Shown here: positions 32,785 through 51,200 of the stretch, piece by piece | How the letters are laid out: the number at the start of each line of letters is the position of its first letter | How positions within the stretch are numbered: position 1 is the stretch's first letter | Assembly (NCBI GenBank): GCA_016490735.1 | Contig: JAEMWC010000008.1 | Span: forward strand, 672,501 to 736,500 | Source: Pachyseris speciosa | Lineage: Eukaryota; Cnidaria; Anthozoa; Scleractinia; Pachyseridae | Direction: 5' to 3' | Length of the DNA stretch: 64,000 bases | The notes under the pieces: model-generated | The model's input: only the letters and a program-made list of their open reading frames with translations | Database searches by the model: none | What the model was told of the DNA's origin: nothing | Program-made: the position numbers and the translations under genes

Positions 32785-32940
32785 TTGAACCTATTTCTAG
32801 TTAAATTCACCCTACAATCGCAGCGCGAATCCATCTTGCTGATTCGAATCACCGTACGTGATCAAACTACAGATCACGTTAGGTAATTTAAATCAATTCT
32901 CGCTGCAATTGTACAGTGAGTTTAACTGGAAATTCGGTCA
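32785..32940. repeat. Imperfect foldback element
   Basis: Arms about 32788-32866 and 32869-32938 are inverted copies with scattered mismatches, centred on GATCAAACTACAGATC. Shared words are AGTTAAA, TACAAT and CGTGATC. Confidence 0.5.
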
Positions 32941-34080
32941 AATAGCCCTCCTCTGTTCCCTGAGATCTGCCATAGCCTTGACCATAGCCTAGCCCAGGTT
33001 TTGTATACACCCCTCCGCCCCCCCCCCCCCCCTCTGTGCTTAAACATATTAAATTTGAAGCTCGAACAACAACACGGGGCTGCATTCTTGACCTCTAGGG
33101 TGTTACATACGAAAAGCTGTTGCTGTCAGGAAATTTACAAACATGATTAAACAGCGTGCACTAGACTGATGACACTCAAAAGCGTGGCGAGCAACAGTGC
33201 TAGGAGAAAAGAGCGCAGAGACGGGAGAGAAACGCGAGGTCTCTCTCCCAGTCTCCCCTCATGTATTCTCTGCAGGTTTCACCAGTCTCCCCGCGCTATT
33301 GGCGTGAGATCCCCACTAACCAGAAAGGGACTGCTAGCAGTCTAAGCGTGCTCAGACATGGCTCTCTCGCAGCCAGAATGAAAACTGTGTAAAGGATATC
33401 TTCACACACAGGGAATGCCAACGCTCTTCTTGTCCTCGTAAAACAAGGAGTCTTACTCCGAGGTATACTCAAACTTTCAGGCAAATTTTCACAAGATCAG
33501 TTTTTCCTGTTTCGTGAAACCTTTTATTATATCTCTCACTTAGTACGCACGCTGTGATTGGTCAATTTTGCGGGCTGTATTCTACAGTACGGCCCACTTG
33601 ACTTCAACTAGTTTTCTTTCCCGCGCGCGCCGGATTAACCTCAAGAGATATAATAAATATCCTACAAACCTCGTTTCCTAAGTCTGTACTGTAAATAAAA
33701 ATAAAAAAATCAATATTAAAGAGGTCATGTTTTGTTTTTTGTACCCATTGCCTCGGTGACAATTTTCGTCTGGCTACAGCCCAGTCTTTCCTCCTTGATC
33801 CGGTCTTCATCAGTGTACAAATTTAATGTCACCAGCTGACAACGTAAAGTTATTATCAAGTTGTTATCTTTTTAATAAATTTATTATTGTAATTTTTCTT
33901 ATTTTTCTTTTCCTCAACATTTAATAGCGTGTAAATACTGCTAGAGGTCTAACCAACCTCATTCAGCCCGAGAATGAATAAAGTTACCCACCTACAGTAC
34001 CGCCTGAAAGTATTGACCCCTTTACCGCGTCATTGCCGCGTGCCTTTCTTGCGACTTTCCCTGGGCAATTCCGCGACAGG
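32941..34080. other. Upstream region of ALAS
   Basis: A C12 run lies near 33020-33031. I searched for exons encoding the mitochondrial presequence and the N-terminal Cys-Pro heme-regulatory motifs of ALAS and found none I could defend. Confidence 0.35.
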
Positions 34081-34081
34081 C

Positions 34082-34145
34082 CACCTACCTACCTACCTAC
34101 CTACTGTACCTACTGTACCTACCTACCTACCTACCCACCCACCCA
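34082..34145. repeat. CTAC microsatellite just upstream of the first recognised ALAS exon
   Basis: Repeated CTAC units with two CTGTAC interruptions, ending in ACCC units. It lies 11 bases before the ATG at 34156 and is open in the ALAS frame. Confidence 0.85.
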
Positions 34146-34155
34146 TCCTGAACGA

Positions 34156-40124
<5,969 letters not shown>

Positions 40125-40827
40125 TACAAAAAAAAAAAATACTCCCATGTATATTGCTACAGGTGAAGCTTATTTGTAGGATTTCTAACGCAACTGTTTA
40201 CCAATCGAAAAGATTCACCCTCCACGTAGTTGCACGCACAAGACGAGAGCTCGTGAACGTTGAAAAAATAGTTTTTTTTTCATCTGTACATGTATGTATA
40301 TAACTTATAGCAACACAGTTGGTTTTACTTCTCCCTTTTTCCGACTCTACTCATTTCTACCACAGTTTCTGGCGAATTCGAACCCTAATTTTACTAGCCC
40401 CTATTAGAGCAACCAGTTGCTATTTCTCCTAGTGTGGCCGCTTAATGGTGGGGGGGAGGGGGGGGGGGGACCGCATTCTGTACTGAGGTCCTTGGGATCT
40501 CTGTTGTTATGCTAGTTGTTATGCTCTATTTGTATCGGCGGTATGGTACAAATGCTTCCAAAGAAACCAACGCACTGCACACGCGCCTCTTCACATAGCT
40601 TTTCCAAATGACCAAATTTAGAATATGAAAATCACACCAGTAGCCAACACTGGGCTCCTCATAACTAAGAAAAGTTCCATCGTCCTGGTGACTGTAGTCC
40701 TGAGAAGGACTCTTTGAGCTGACTGGGCTCCTTATTCAAATATATCCCCGAGGGGCAGGGAACGGGAAGGGAACGTTAGTCTTGTTTCTGCTGATATTTG
40801 TTGTAAGTACCACCAAGCGAGAAGAAT
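40125..40827. other. 3' flank of ALAS
   Basis: An A12 run at about 40130-40141 follows the ALAS stop closely; no canonical AATAAA is seen near it. A G-rich run lies at 40449-40469. No other gene recognised. Confidence 0.35.
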
Positions 40828-40931
40828 TTGTTGCTCCCCCATTATATAATCCTCTTCCATTATATAATTGTTGCTCCGCCATTATATAATCCTCTTCCAT
40901 TATATAATTGTTGCTCCGCCGTTATATAATC
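40828..40931. repeat. 40-bp tandem repeat, 2.6 copies
   Basis: Unit contains TTGTTGCTCC, CCATTATATAATCC and TCTTCCATTATATAA. Copies at 40828, 40868 and a partial one at 40908, with very few differences. Confidence 0.85.
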
Positions 40932-41043
40932 GCACTCGAGCAGTCGATCAAAGTATCGTCTTATTACAATCAATTGAATGTGTTCTACTCTGAGATTTTA
41001 GCTTTCGGGTTTGACAAATGATGCTAAGGCGTTGAGGCGAATA

Positions 41044-41088
41044 ATGACCATGTTAGGCAACATCCGAGAAGTTGCCTAATATGGTCAT
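41044..41088. repeat. 18-bp stem hairpin, 9-base loop
   Basis: ATGACCATGTTAGGCAAC (41044-41061) pairs with 41071-41088 with one G-U. It is too short for a normal pre-miRNA by itself; could be a small foldback element. Confidence 0.55.
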
Positions 41089-41828
41089 GCATGAGACGTC
41101 TACTGTTTTTGGAAGTTCTGCTCTATCTAGGCAATACCTGTTTCCAGCACTGGTAGAGATGACAAGAAATAGCCGAGCACACTTATTTTTGCAAGCTGCA
41201 TGGGCATGCATCCCGCTTGCGAGCTCGATGACCTCAGTAAGGGTAAGGGTAAGGGCCTGGAAACGAATCTAAACTTAAATTAAAATCAATGAAATTAAAC
41301 TAAACAGTTTTTCATATGAAAGGGCATCTCAAAATTAGTAGTTTTAGCAAGTTTAAACATGTCTGGGTGAAATTCCGCCAGATAACATGAATTTAAATAA
41401 ATAAGATCCTCCCCAAATGTTTGTACTTGTCAGAAAGTGCCCCCTCCCCACCCCTCCCCCACACACCCACCCACCCACCCACCCACCATTCAAACTCATT
41501 TTTACGATTTTTTTGTCAGCTCCTACTATTCAACTGAACAGCATCAAAATTAATTGGTTAGATTACCATTCTAAGGTGCTCTTTCATGTGGTGGTAACAA
41601 TAGTTTTCCAATCCTTACATTTAAAAGAAAAAACACACATTCCCATGTTTCTACTCTTTTCCAAAGTGGGCCATTTGTGTTTCGTCACCTTAAACCAGGG
41701 ATCGATGCAGAACCACTCGATTTACTAGTGTCTACATTGGTTCAAATTCTTTTATGTGAAGTTCCAAATTGGTTTTGATAAGTGCAGTCTTGTTGTCATA
41801 AAACTGAGGGAGTCGCATTGGATCACAG
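41089..41828. other. No gene recognised
   Basis: A CCCA/CCAC tetranucleotide run lies at about 41448-41488. The frame at 41417-41728 crosses it and has no motif. Confidence 0.35.
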
Positions 41829-41967
41829 TTAAGGTGCTGTTACACGAGGCAGCTACTAGTACATCATTTTAGTGGGGCAACGCGCTGCAAGTTGTAGCTG
41901 TTACACGATAAAACTTTTTGACGAAATAACATTACTTAAAAATTGCACCGTGTAACATGACCTTTAG
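41829..41967. mobile_element. 139-bp MITE with GTTACACG inverted ends
   Basis: The left end TTAAGGTGCTGTTACACG and the right end (read in reverse TAAAGGTCATGTTACACG) are imperfect inverted repeats. A further TGTTACACG word lies inside near 41900. No coding frame. Confidence 0.6.
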
Positions 41968-44900
41968 ATGGTATAGAAAATGATTGAGAATAAGAGTATG
42001 GACAACGTGGAATTTGTTGTACATTTTCGAACTATACATTTTCGATTACCCGGTCTGTAATCAGCACTTTATAGTTTGGGTTTTTTTCCTTTTCTTGAAC
42101 GGTTTAAATACCGTTTCATTTAACAAGCGTCCTTCTAGGACCTTAGCACCGATTTTTCGCTGTTGAGAGCGAATTGCTTCGTAGGTCTCCTCAAAATTTG
42201 CTACTCCCGTCAAAATTATGACCAACCGAACTAGTCTCGTATATAAAAGCGGTGACTGATGTTGACGAAGGCCCGGAATCTTTTTTGTCCTAAACGTTAT
42301 GTTTAGCGCTATAGAAACACAAATCTGCCAAATGTACCACTGAATATATTGCCAAGGAGATGGATACGGTTGATGTCATAAAGTTACACGTTATTATGGA
42401 CTCACTGTTTCTTGGTAACATGCTATCAGCGGACCACGAGCAGGAGATAGAGCGATTATGACGGAATGCGTGCTTTTAAAATTCTTTATTGAGACAAAAC
42501 ACAATGGGTCAGGCAAAACCCAACTGTGATGAGTGTGCTACAGCCAAATAAACACCATACAAAACATAAATGCACTGTCGTTATTAGTGTCACTGAATAG
42601 CTTCGTTATATTGAAAAGTTTATTTCAGAAGAAAATAGGATCAAAAACTTGAAACGTGCCCCCAAAATTCTCTCCAAGGGAGAACCTTCAAGTAAGATCA
42701 GGATAAATTGGACTTTTAGCCAAAAGCAAGATGATAGGTGGCGGTGTAATTAGCGATATTCGTTTAGATGTAGGTCCAATTAAATGCCGGTTGACAAGTC
42801 AAACATGAACGTACAATATCTCCAAACACGTCAACACGGAAGAGAACAACAGAATTGTGGTGTCATGCTTATTTATTTTTATTGAGAGGAACATTCTGGT
42901 AAGAGTTTAGTTTTACTTCACTTAAAAACAAAACGGTGGGAAGAATTTGTTAAAAAAAAAAAAAAGAGTTACAGAAACAACTAGTCAATTCAATCCTTCT
43001 AAGATATAAATATTCGTGACTTCATGGTTGAATTATTTTCGTCTTCTATATACGGGGGGGTAGAGTGATATTAGAATGGACATAAATTGTCAAGTGCAGC
43101 ATTATTCATTCCCACGGTTGTCGCGTTGCTTTCGATGTTGTTTTGCGTCTCCTTAAGTGCTCTAAGTGCTTCTTTTTCCTTCTGATAACTGCTGACGTAT
43201 TATCTCCAAATTTCACACACACATTTTCCAACTTTTATCTTCAGTTCATTACGAATATCCCGAGGCAAAATCAGATAATGCAGATCAAAACATAAGGGCC
43301 GCGTGTCTCCGTTGCTTGCATAAATTATCAGCCACTGCCTTTGCGTTAAATTTTGTAGAAGGAAAAGCGGTTTCTTCACCAGTGTGTGTCCTCAGTCGAG
43401 AGGATATTATCTCGGATTGCTGCGAGCGACATCCGGGCAAGTCGATTTCAAGATTGGTCTCCCGGATGTGAACATATGTTTGGCCCCTTGGCGGGAAGCA
43501 CAATTGAAAATGTGCAGTTTATAAAGAATATTGAAAATAAGCGTCGTCTCCGGTCGTGTGATGAGAAGTTGCGCTTGGAAACACGACCACGCGCAACTAG
43601 AAGCAGTCAAAACAATTTCAGCGAGGGAATATCAGTTGGGGTTGAAATCGCGCCGAATGGATTTCGAGCCTGATGACTTTGTTGGGAGATTTAATGTACC
43701 TCCCGGCTGTCTTTCGGTCAAGGAGACGAGAGGAAACTAATAAGGAACTGTCCTTTATCTTGAGGGGGTAAGAATTAAGCAGATGTACTACGTTTATTAT
43801 TGTAAATTCACTAAAGGATTTTTGTTCCAGGCTTGCAAATCTCGAGGACTAATCTAAGGCTACCATAAGAGCGGTAATAACTTGGGAAATTTTTAGCACA
43901 ACCGGCTTGAAATACCCTGCTGAATCGTAGCTGATTTTATAGAGTATTATTCTAGCCTGACGGAAATAATAATTTGAATAGCACACGTGGAAAGTTCTAG
44001 AGCGGTTTCGTTTATATTCTCTTACGCCGTGAATCGAAAAGGTTTATCACACTGAATTTAGGCTTCGTAAGTTGTAGCTTCTCTAAATACACAAAAATAT
44101 AATGAGTGAAATAAAATATCTACCTGATATAGAAGGAACATAATCAGAAGAGTATTCACCAAAACTGACTGCGATAAATTATCATACCATGATTTTTTTT
44201 CATAGCGCACTTTGAAAAGTGAAAATGGGTCATTTTCTTATAAAGATGTGCAAAGTTTTAGCATGGACATATGATGGCGTTCTCGCAAGTTTAGATGATT
44301 TTATCATTGCAAGGTAACAGCTAGACAAAGGCAAAGAATAAAAATTCGCGCTTGTATTGTGATCTAGCTCGGGCGATTTCATTATACAGGTTAGAGTAGC
44401 TGTGTTTGTTTTGTCATCTGCCCTAACTTACGTATTTATTTTGTAGTTGTCAGTTCATTGTATCCATTAGACAGAGAATCAGTTGTCCTTGTTGAAATGA
44501 CTATCTTACAGCCCCGGTTGGTTCAGTAATTTAGAAATCGACTTACAAAAAAATCCTGTTAGCACACTGCAATTTCGGCTTTCGTTTTAATGGTGTCCAA
44601 GTTCTGGTAAAAGGAAACAACACACTTTGATACATGCCTTTTCACTCGCTGCCGTAAAGTCAAAATTGATTGCGAACAGAAATTTTTCAGTGAAACAACA
44701 CGTCATCAAAAGAAAGTTATTGACAAGAAATTATTTATAGAGGCCTTAGTTTTACTTTGCTACCTCCGTTTTTAGTAATTAAATTCTATTCAATGTGCGC
44801 ATACATTAGTATTTAGCTCCCTGCTAATGGGTTTCGCTTTCATTGTTATGGTGCATGGACGTCTTTTAATTTAATAGAAAAAAAAAATAAAATAATAACG

Positions 44901-46950
44901 CATTCGCTAGAATTCCTAAGACATAAAACAAAATTATTTAAAAGTATTTTTGCGCTACGTTTTCACTCAGTCCAAAGATGTGTCATTAAATATTTTGCCA
45001 ATCTTCTACAACTTCAAATCAATTTTTTTACAAATAAAAATTAACCGAAGCATTGTCATCTGATTATAAGAAGGACTTATACATAACATCTTGTAAGTAC
45101 GGAATAAACCTGAAGAAGGCTGGTGTTGGCCAACCGAAATATCGTATTTACGCCTTTACACGTTGTTTGACCAGCTCTTGCAGTATTTCCCTACATTTTA
45201 TTATTTTTTAACTGGTAACGATCTATCTTTGATCCTACGTAGAGCAAGTTTGATCGTTCACGGTTTTTTTCAGTGGTTTTCATAACCTTAAAAAAAAATT
45301 AAAAAAAATAAGTACGGAAGGTATACAACGTTAATTAAGGAGCGCGGTTGAAAATTTGAATTTTAAACACGAATTATTCGTGGCTGGACATTTGTTAATA
45401 TTATAAGAGACAAAGACTTTTTTGAAGATCTTAATCATACAATGACAGCTGATATCAAGATGAATGACTTTCGTGCGTCTTCTCGTTGAAATTTTTAAAT
45501 GATATCGTTAATTGGTTTTTATGGTTTTATCTGATGGATATTCTTATGATACCTTCTTGCGTTTGGTGCAAGTTTTGGCCGGAGAGCTTTATAGATTGTC
45601 GGTATTAAAAATTACGCACTTTGTTCTGGAATGAATTATTAATAAGAAACAAATATGTCCATGCGTGTGCGGAAAGTTGCTATAACAAGATCCAAACTAA
45701 CTTTTAAAAACAGAATTGTAATTACCAAGGTGATGATGGCAATGTTTGTATGCCAGCAGTTTACCCACGAGTTACTACTGACTGACCGACACTTCTACTC
45801 AGTAATAACTATTGGAAATTTGGCGTGCCAAACAAATAGCTTTTTGTTAAACAGTCTCATTCTTTTCTTCGGGTGGCCGAATTGTCTCAGAAACTGAATA
45901 TTAGGCTTAATTATAGCGTGTTATGGAACTTAACATTTTTTGGTGAGAATGTTTCGTGGAAAAGACGTACAGGAACTGTGATAATTTTCGAAAAGCGCTT
46001 CTTCTGGATTTGAATCCGTTATATATTATATGTTTTCCAAGCCCATGTTTTTAAGGTACAATGACAAACAGCCTCTCTGACTGATTTGCATGCAATAAGC
46101 CTACATGGATTATAGTTGTTGATATTGAGACATATGGTACTTCGGTGACGAAAATTATGGCAGCTTTAAAATCGAGGCTTGTGACAGTAGCCGGAATTTA
46201 TTGCCCTTAATTTCGGAGTAAATTAGAACCCGGTACCTTACCGTCGATCTGTTTAGGCTGGAATGAAACTGATCCGCGGTAAGGTACAGCTCTAACAGAT
46301 TGTAGTGGATCTCGCAATTGGCAGTGTTATGGGTCCGAGGAACAAAGTAGAAATTAAAGAGGCTTTTTGTGATACTCTCATGTTGAGAAACAAACAAGCT
46401 CACGGCTTGATATGAAGCGATGTGTTGCAGCATGCTGTGCAATTTCTGGATAATATTAGGAGATATTCGTTTGAATCAACCTTCGCCCGCAGCCTTTGTC
46501 GATAAAAGAGCGCGGAATGCGGTTCATCTCAACAAGGTTAACCATCTTTTCTTGCTTTTGCGAATTTTACAAGGCACCTAGCGTGTAAAATATCTTGTCT
46601 TTTTCTTCAGTTTCGCGAATTTTATAAGGCTATCGAAGTGTCAAGAGTATCTTAAAATTAGTGAAATGGACATCTTCTTGGAGTCATGTTCTTCAAATAA
46701 CGGCGCTGTACATTGGTCGGAAATGGTTCGGGGGGCTACGACCGTAGGCAAAACTGTTTCAAATTCTCCTCTTTATCAAAATAAAGGTCTATCAAACTTG
46801 GCCATTACTTTTCCTTTTTTAAGGTGTTAGGGCTCCTTCCAACGGGACAAATAAATTTCTGTTCCATCTAAAAAAGTTTCGATATATTGGCTAAACCTTA
46901 GCCTCCTTCGCAGACGTCTTTGGGCTCGTCACGCGTTCCTTGCCCACGAA
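41968..46950. other. Gene-poor stretch
   Basis: I recognised no gene in 5 kb. Frames at 43285-43740, 45655-45897 and 46155-46442 have no motif or splice logic. AT-rich with A and T runs. Confidence 0.35.
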
Positions 46951-46952
46951 CG

Positions 46953-47170
46953 TCTGCTGAACTGAACTACCACTTCCGTTCGGGGCGGTTAGCCAATCAT
47001 AGTTCGTTTTCCAATTTATGGAAAGTAGGACTTCGACCCCTGGATTATTTTCACAGACGATGCACGTGAATCGGGTGTCGATTTCCATTCTTACGCAGCT
47101 TGTTATTGGTTTCATCAAAACAAAGGCTAACCGCCGACGAACGGAAGTGGCAGTTAAGTTCAACAGTAGG
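46953..47170. mobile_element. MITE with about 40-bp inverted ends
   Basis: Left end 46953-46996 and right end 47124-47170 are inverted copies that share CCACTTCCGTTCG and CGGTTAGCC. Neighbouring GACGTTCGT...GGCAAGGAA words at 46935-46960 (-) and 47630-47655 (+) suggest further related ends. Confidence 0.5.
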
Positions 47171-47229
47171 CTTTTGTACATTATGCTAGCATTTTTTCGA
47201 GCATTTAGTGAGGCAAAAGCATTGAGCAT

Positions 47230-47600
47230 TATTGAAGCATTTTAGTGGCATTTTCCCGGAAAATTAATTTTTTTCCCGATAAACTAAAAAAGAAATTATT
47301 TTTTTTAGAGAAAATGAAGACTAAAACTCAAAATTCATAGATGATTTCGAGGATTATGTTTTTTTTGGCTGTATTTATGAACTTGTATACGTCGTTGTTG
47401 TTACTTGCAACACTTGTACGTTTTTGTAAGTATGAACAGTTCAGACACCATGTTGAAAACTGTGAAATTAATTTAAAAAAACCGTTTGTATAATGAGCAT
47501 TATGCGAGCATTTTAGTGGCTTTTTTTGGGAAGACCGAGCATTTTAGTGGGAAAATTGGAGCATTAAGGTGGAGCATTTTAGTGGGGAAACAAAAGCACA
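47230..47600. repeat. Recurring AGCATTTTAGTGG phrase
   Basis: The 13-base phrase occurs at about 47235, 47508, 47538 and 47573, in places with GGGAAA or GGGGAAA after it, within AT-rich sequence. A decayed tandem repeat, or copies of one motif. Confidence 0.5.
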
Positions 47601-48214
47601 ACGTACAAAAGCCTATTCATATTCAACAGACGTTCGTCGGCAAGGAACTCGGTTTTCGCGCGTGCTGTAACCGCTTTGTAACCTCTCGCTATTTTCCAGG
47701 CACGTATTGCCCGCTGGGAAAATTGTACTCCATCAAAATCTTTGTTGTTTTGGGGACTTGTGTCTTGAGTCAATAATCGGAAATTGAGTTAAGTATTTTT
47801 ATTGTTGAACGTCTTTTTTAGCCGTTGACTTGAGGCAGAGATCTAAAGCATTTATGTAAGAGTAGTTTCAAGTCAAAACTAACTATGTAGGAGCGGGTTT
47901 GGCGCGGATTTTAGCGGCGGCTCCCTCACACATTTTGTTGTCATGGATGTGCTGTGGAGTTCAACTCCGCACGGAGTGGAATTTTGCATTTCACCAACAA
48001 GGCAAAGATGACGAATAGGGCCTTTCCTCTTGAAATGTAAGTGCTCATTTGTATTGTCGCTTCGTTTCCATTGCAAGCTTGTTCATTATTTACTTAACTT
48101 GCCGAATTTCCCATTTACCGGATGTGTACGGTTTATGCTTGTAGCTCGTGTGCAGAGATAACAGGAGCTTATTCACCGAAGTCGAGGTGACTATTGGTGA
48201 AATATGTTATAGGG
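47601..48214. other. No gene recognised
   Basis: Probable promoter-side flank of the FAM149 gene if the candidate first exon at 48215 is correct. The overlapping frames on both strands have no motif. Confidence 0.3.
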
Positions 48215-51200
48215 ATGAAAAGCCAAGATAAAGATGTCAGCTGTATTTTCCGAAAGTGAGGTGAATAAGAGGATACAATTGATGGTTACCCACACGAGAC
48301 TATACCGGTATATCTCAACTCGGGAACAAATCACGTTCCAATACAACATTTTGAAATTGCAATCGACCAAAACATTCGAGGAGTCGCACCCGTATCAAGC
48401 CATATCGCGTTCCGACATGTAAGGAAAGCGTAAACAAAAAGCTCATAAGAACGCCCCATTCTTCAAACCAGGTAGCCCATCCATCAAACGATCAATTACT
48501 GTCGAGGGTATAATGGTAAATAAAGGTCATGTATTTATTTTTTATTTATTGCCAAAGAAAAATGAAAACTGTCTAAATTTTCAGTGTGCATTGCATTAAA
48601 ATTGCAATTTCCAAAAATGATGATGGTAAATTCATTTTCATCTCTAAAGTGCTGGTAGTTGAAATTTACATTTAACAGTGTGGGACAATGAAGTGTAATT
48701 TTGAAAGAGTAAGTGTATGCAAAATCAATGCTTTAGGCTTTCCCTCACTCATGAATGTGCACAGACTCAAATCTAAATTGTGATCTTTATTTTATTACCT
48801 TTATCTTTACCACACAGAGCTCACAGTTTTTTTTTCTGATTTACATTAAGAAGTTTTGACATGAAATGGATGAAACAAACCATAATAATAATACTGTATT
48901 TTCCGGTGTATAAGTCAACCTTTCCAGTCTTGAAAATCACTCCAAAAATTGACCTCAACTAATATACACTGACCAAACTCAATAATCGCTCAGTGAGTGG
49001 AAAAAATGACACTCCACTGTAAAAGTACATGTAAGGCACAAAAAAGGTAATTATGCAATTACATGCAGTTAAAGAAGAATATTCAATACTAAATGGTACA
49101 GAAAATATTTAGAAATACAGTACATGTTTTGTTCCTGGTTTGTTCCATGCTTTGTCTCATGCACCATGTTTGGTCTCTGCATACATGTACCAGCCTACTT
49201 CAATCCTTTTATCTTCACAAAAATTACCACATTTCCTGTAAAATTCTTCAATTATCTTGAGACAAACCATCCTGTTTCTGCTTTTGTGATCAAGCATCAA
49301 TCAGGCGTGATTCAAAACACATTGCTAGCTTAGTAACCTCTCATCTACATGTAGCTTGTCCAGTACCAGGTTAGTCATACAAGATGGCAGGTTGGTGGCA
49401 TAAAAACTCCCAACATCTCCTAAAAGTTAGATGGTTAGTTAAAAAATACCTTTATGTTGAAGGTATGGCATTGAATTTTGGAGATTTTTCGCTGAATTCT
49501 CGCTGAAGTGTGTCACTTGATCGATGCAAATTTCCTTCATGGAACTTTTTTACAACAAAAATAATTTAATGCTTAAGGTTTTGAACTTAGTTTATACACC
49601 ACAAATGAGGAAATCTCAACATTTAGGCTCAAATAGTGGGGTTGACTTACATGTATATGTTGTAGGTCAAAATAAAATTCAGGTCAAAATGATTTGGATC
49701 AAAATGATTTGGATTAAAATGAAGTGGATTAAAATTTCTCTTTGGTAGATTTAGCATGCTTTGCGACTGAGTGTCGAAAAACCACAACATTGTCAGAAGT
49801 CATGGCGGTTGGCCACGTTTATGCATGGTCGGCATTGTTAGTCATATTTATGTGGTTCTCTCAACCTTTTTCACACACAAGCAAGGCCATCGTTCCAAAT
49901 TCAACCTACATCAAGTCTTTCATTTTTCGGGTACAAATTTGGTCTTCAAAGCAGAATTATGCAGCCGAAGTCCAGGTTCATAATCAACTCAACCACCGCC
50001 ATCTTGGTGCCCACGTGGTGGAAAGGTCTCGCCAAAAGAGGAGTTTACCACGGAAATTCTTGCCAAGGAAGATATCATACTACTCTAACGCTGTGGCAAC
50101 ACATAATATTTACCTCTTAAGAGCAGGAGACGTGGAAACTAATCCCGGCGATAAGCCTAAATGCCAAGCTTGCCAACGAAATATCGCCTCGAATCACCGT
50201 TCTGCCCTATGTTCCTCTTGCAACAACAGTTACCACTTAAAATGTAGCGGTATGCCTACCTACAATATATACACCAATTCAACTTATACACTGGAAAATA
50301 TGGTAATATTGCAATAATTATATTAAACTATACTATGAAAAAGCAAACCATGAAAGCACAGGTTATCATTATATTACTGTTAGTTGTAAACGTTATTATT
50401 CCAGCAGTAATTAATGACAAAGCCATTGATACTGCAAAAGTTGTAAAGTCAGATTTGTCAAGGCGCTAATAGGAGAGCCAGGCAGTTGTATAATAACGAG
50501 CTGTTACCGCACATACACTGTGTATGAAATATATAATTATGACTGTGAGTGTTTTATCAATGAGCATGAGATGGTCTTAAAAATATATTTCTGAGCAATA
50601 GCCTGTTTCAAGCATTTTAAGATGTACATAATAAATAATAATAATAATAAAAATAAAACAATCTTTAAGGAGGAAGCACCCGTCACGCAAATACGTGGTT
50701 TTCAGGGAGGTCCTCCATAAAAATAAAAAGTATTAAAATCTAAAATAAGAAATACAAATGTCACAGATATAAAAACTATCAAAAACTACGTACTGTCCCA
50801 AAAACTATTTACAAATAATTATCTATCAACAATACGGCATTCATTTAAAATATTTATCCATTATCTAATAATGTTTATCCATTAAGAACCTTGTAAGGTT
50901 TTTCTTAAAAATTGTGCATGGCATTGGCTTTCTAAAAAATACTGGGAGGGAAGCCAGTCATTTGTAAAATGGAAGTAGGACACTCTCTTTCCATATTCCT
51001 TTTTAGGTTTAGGCAATCTAGGTAAGTAGCCATTTCTAGTGTTGTAGCCATGTGAACTTCTTATTGTCGATTTAAAACTTTCAAAATGTTGTGGAATGTT
51101 TCCTTTGATTGCATTTTCTATGGCGGTACGTCGATGAGAAAGACGTCTTCCAGCCAGGGGAAGCCAATTCAGACACTTCAGAGCTTCTGAAGAAGACATC

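Noticed and set aside
45108..45150. CTGAAGAAGGC ... CCGAAAT, similar to a hammerhead core
   Set aside because: Position 7 may vary, but stem II does not pair well next to the core and stem I has no partner. It may be a decayed Penelope-type motif, but it does not meet the standard of the 39-kb copies.
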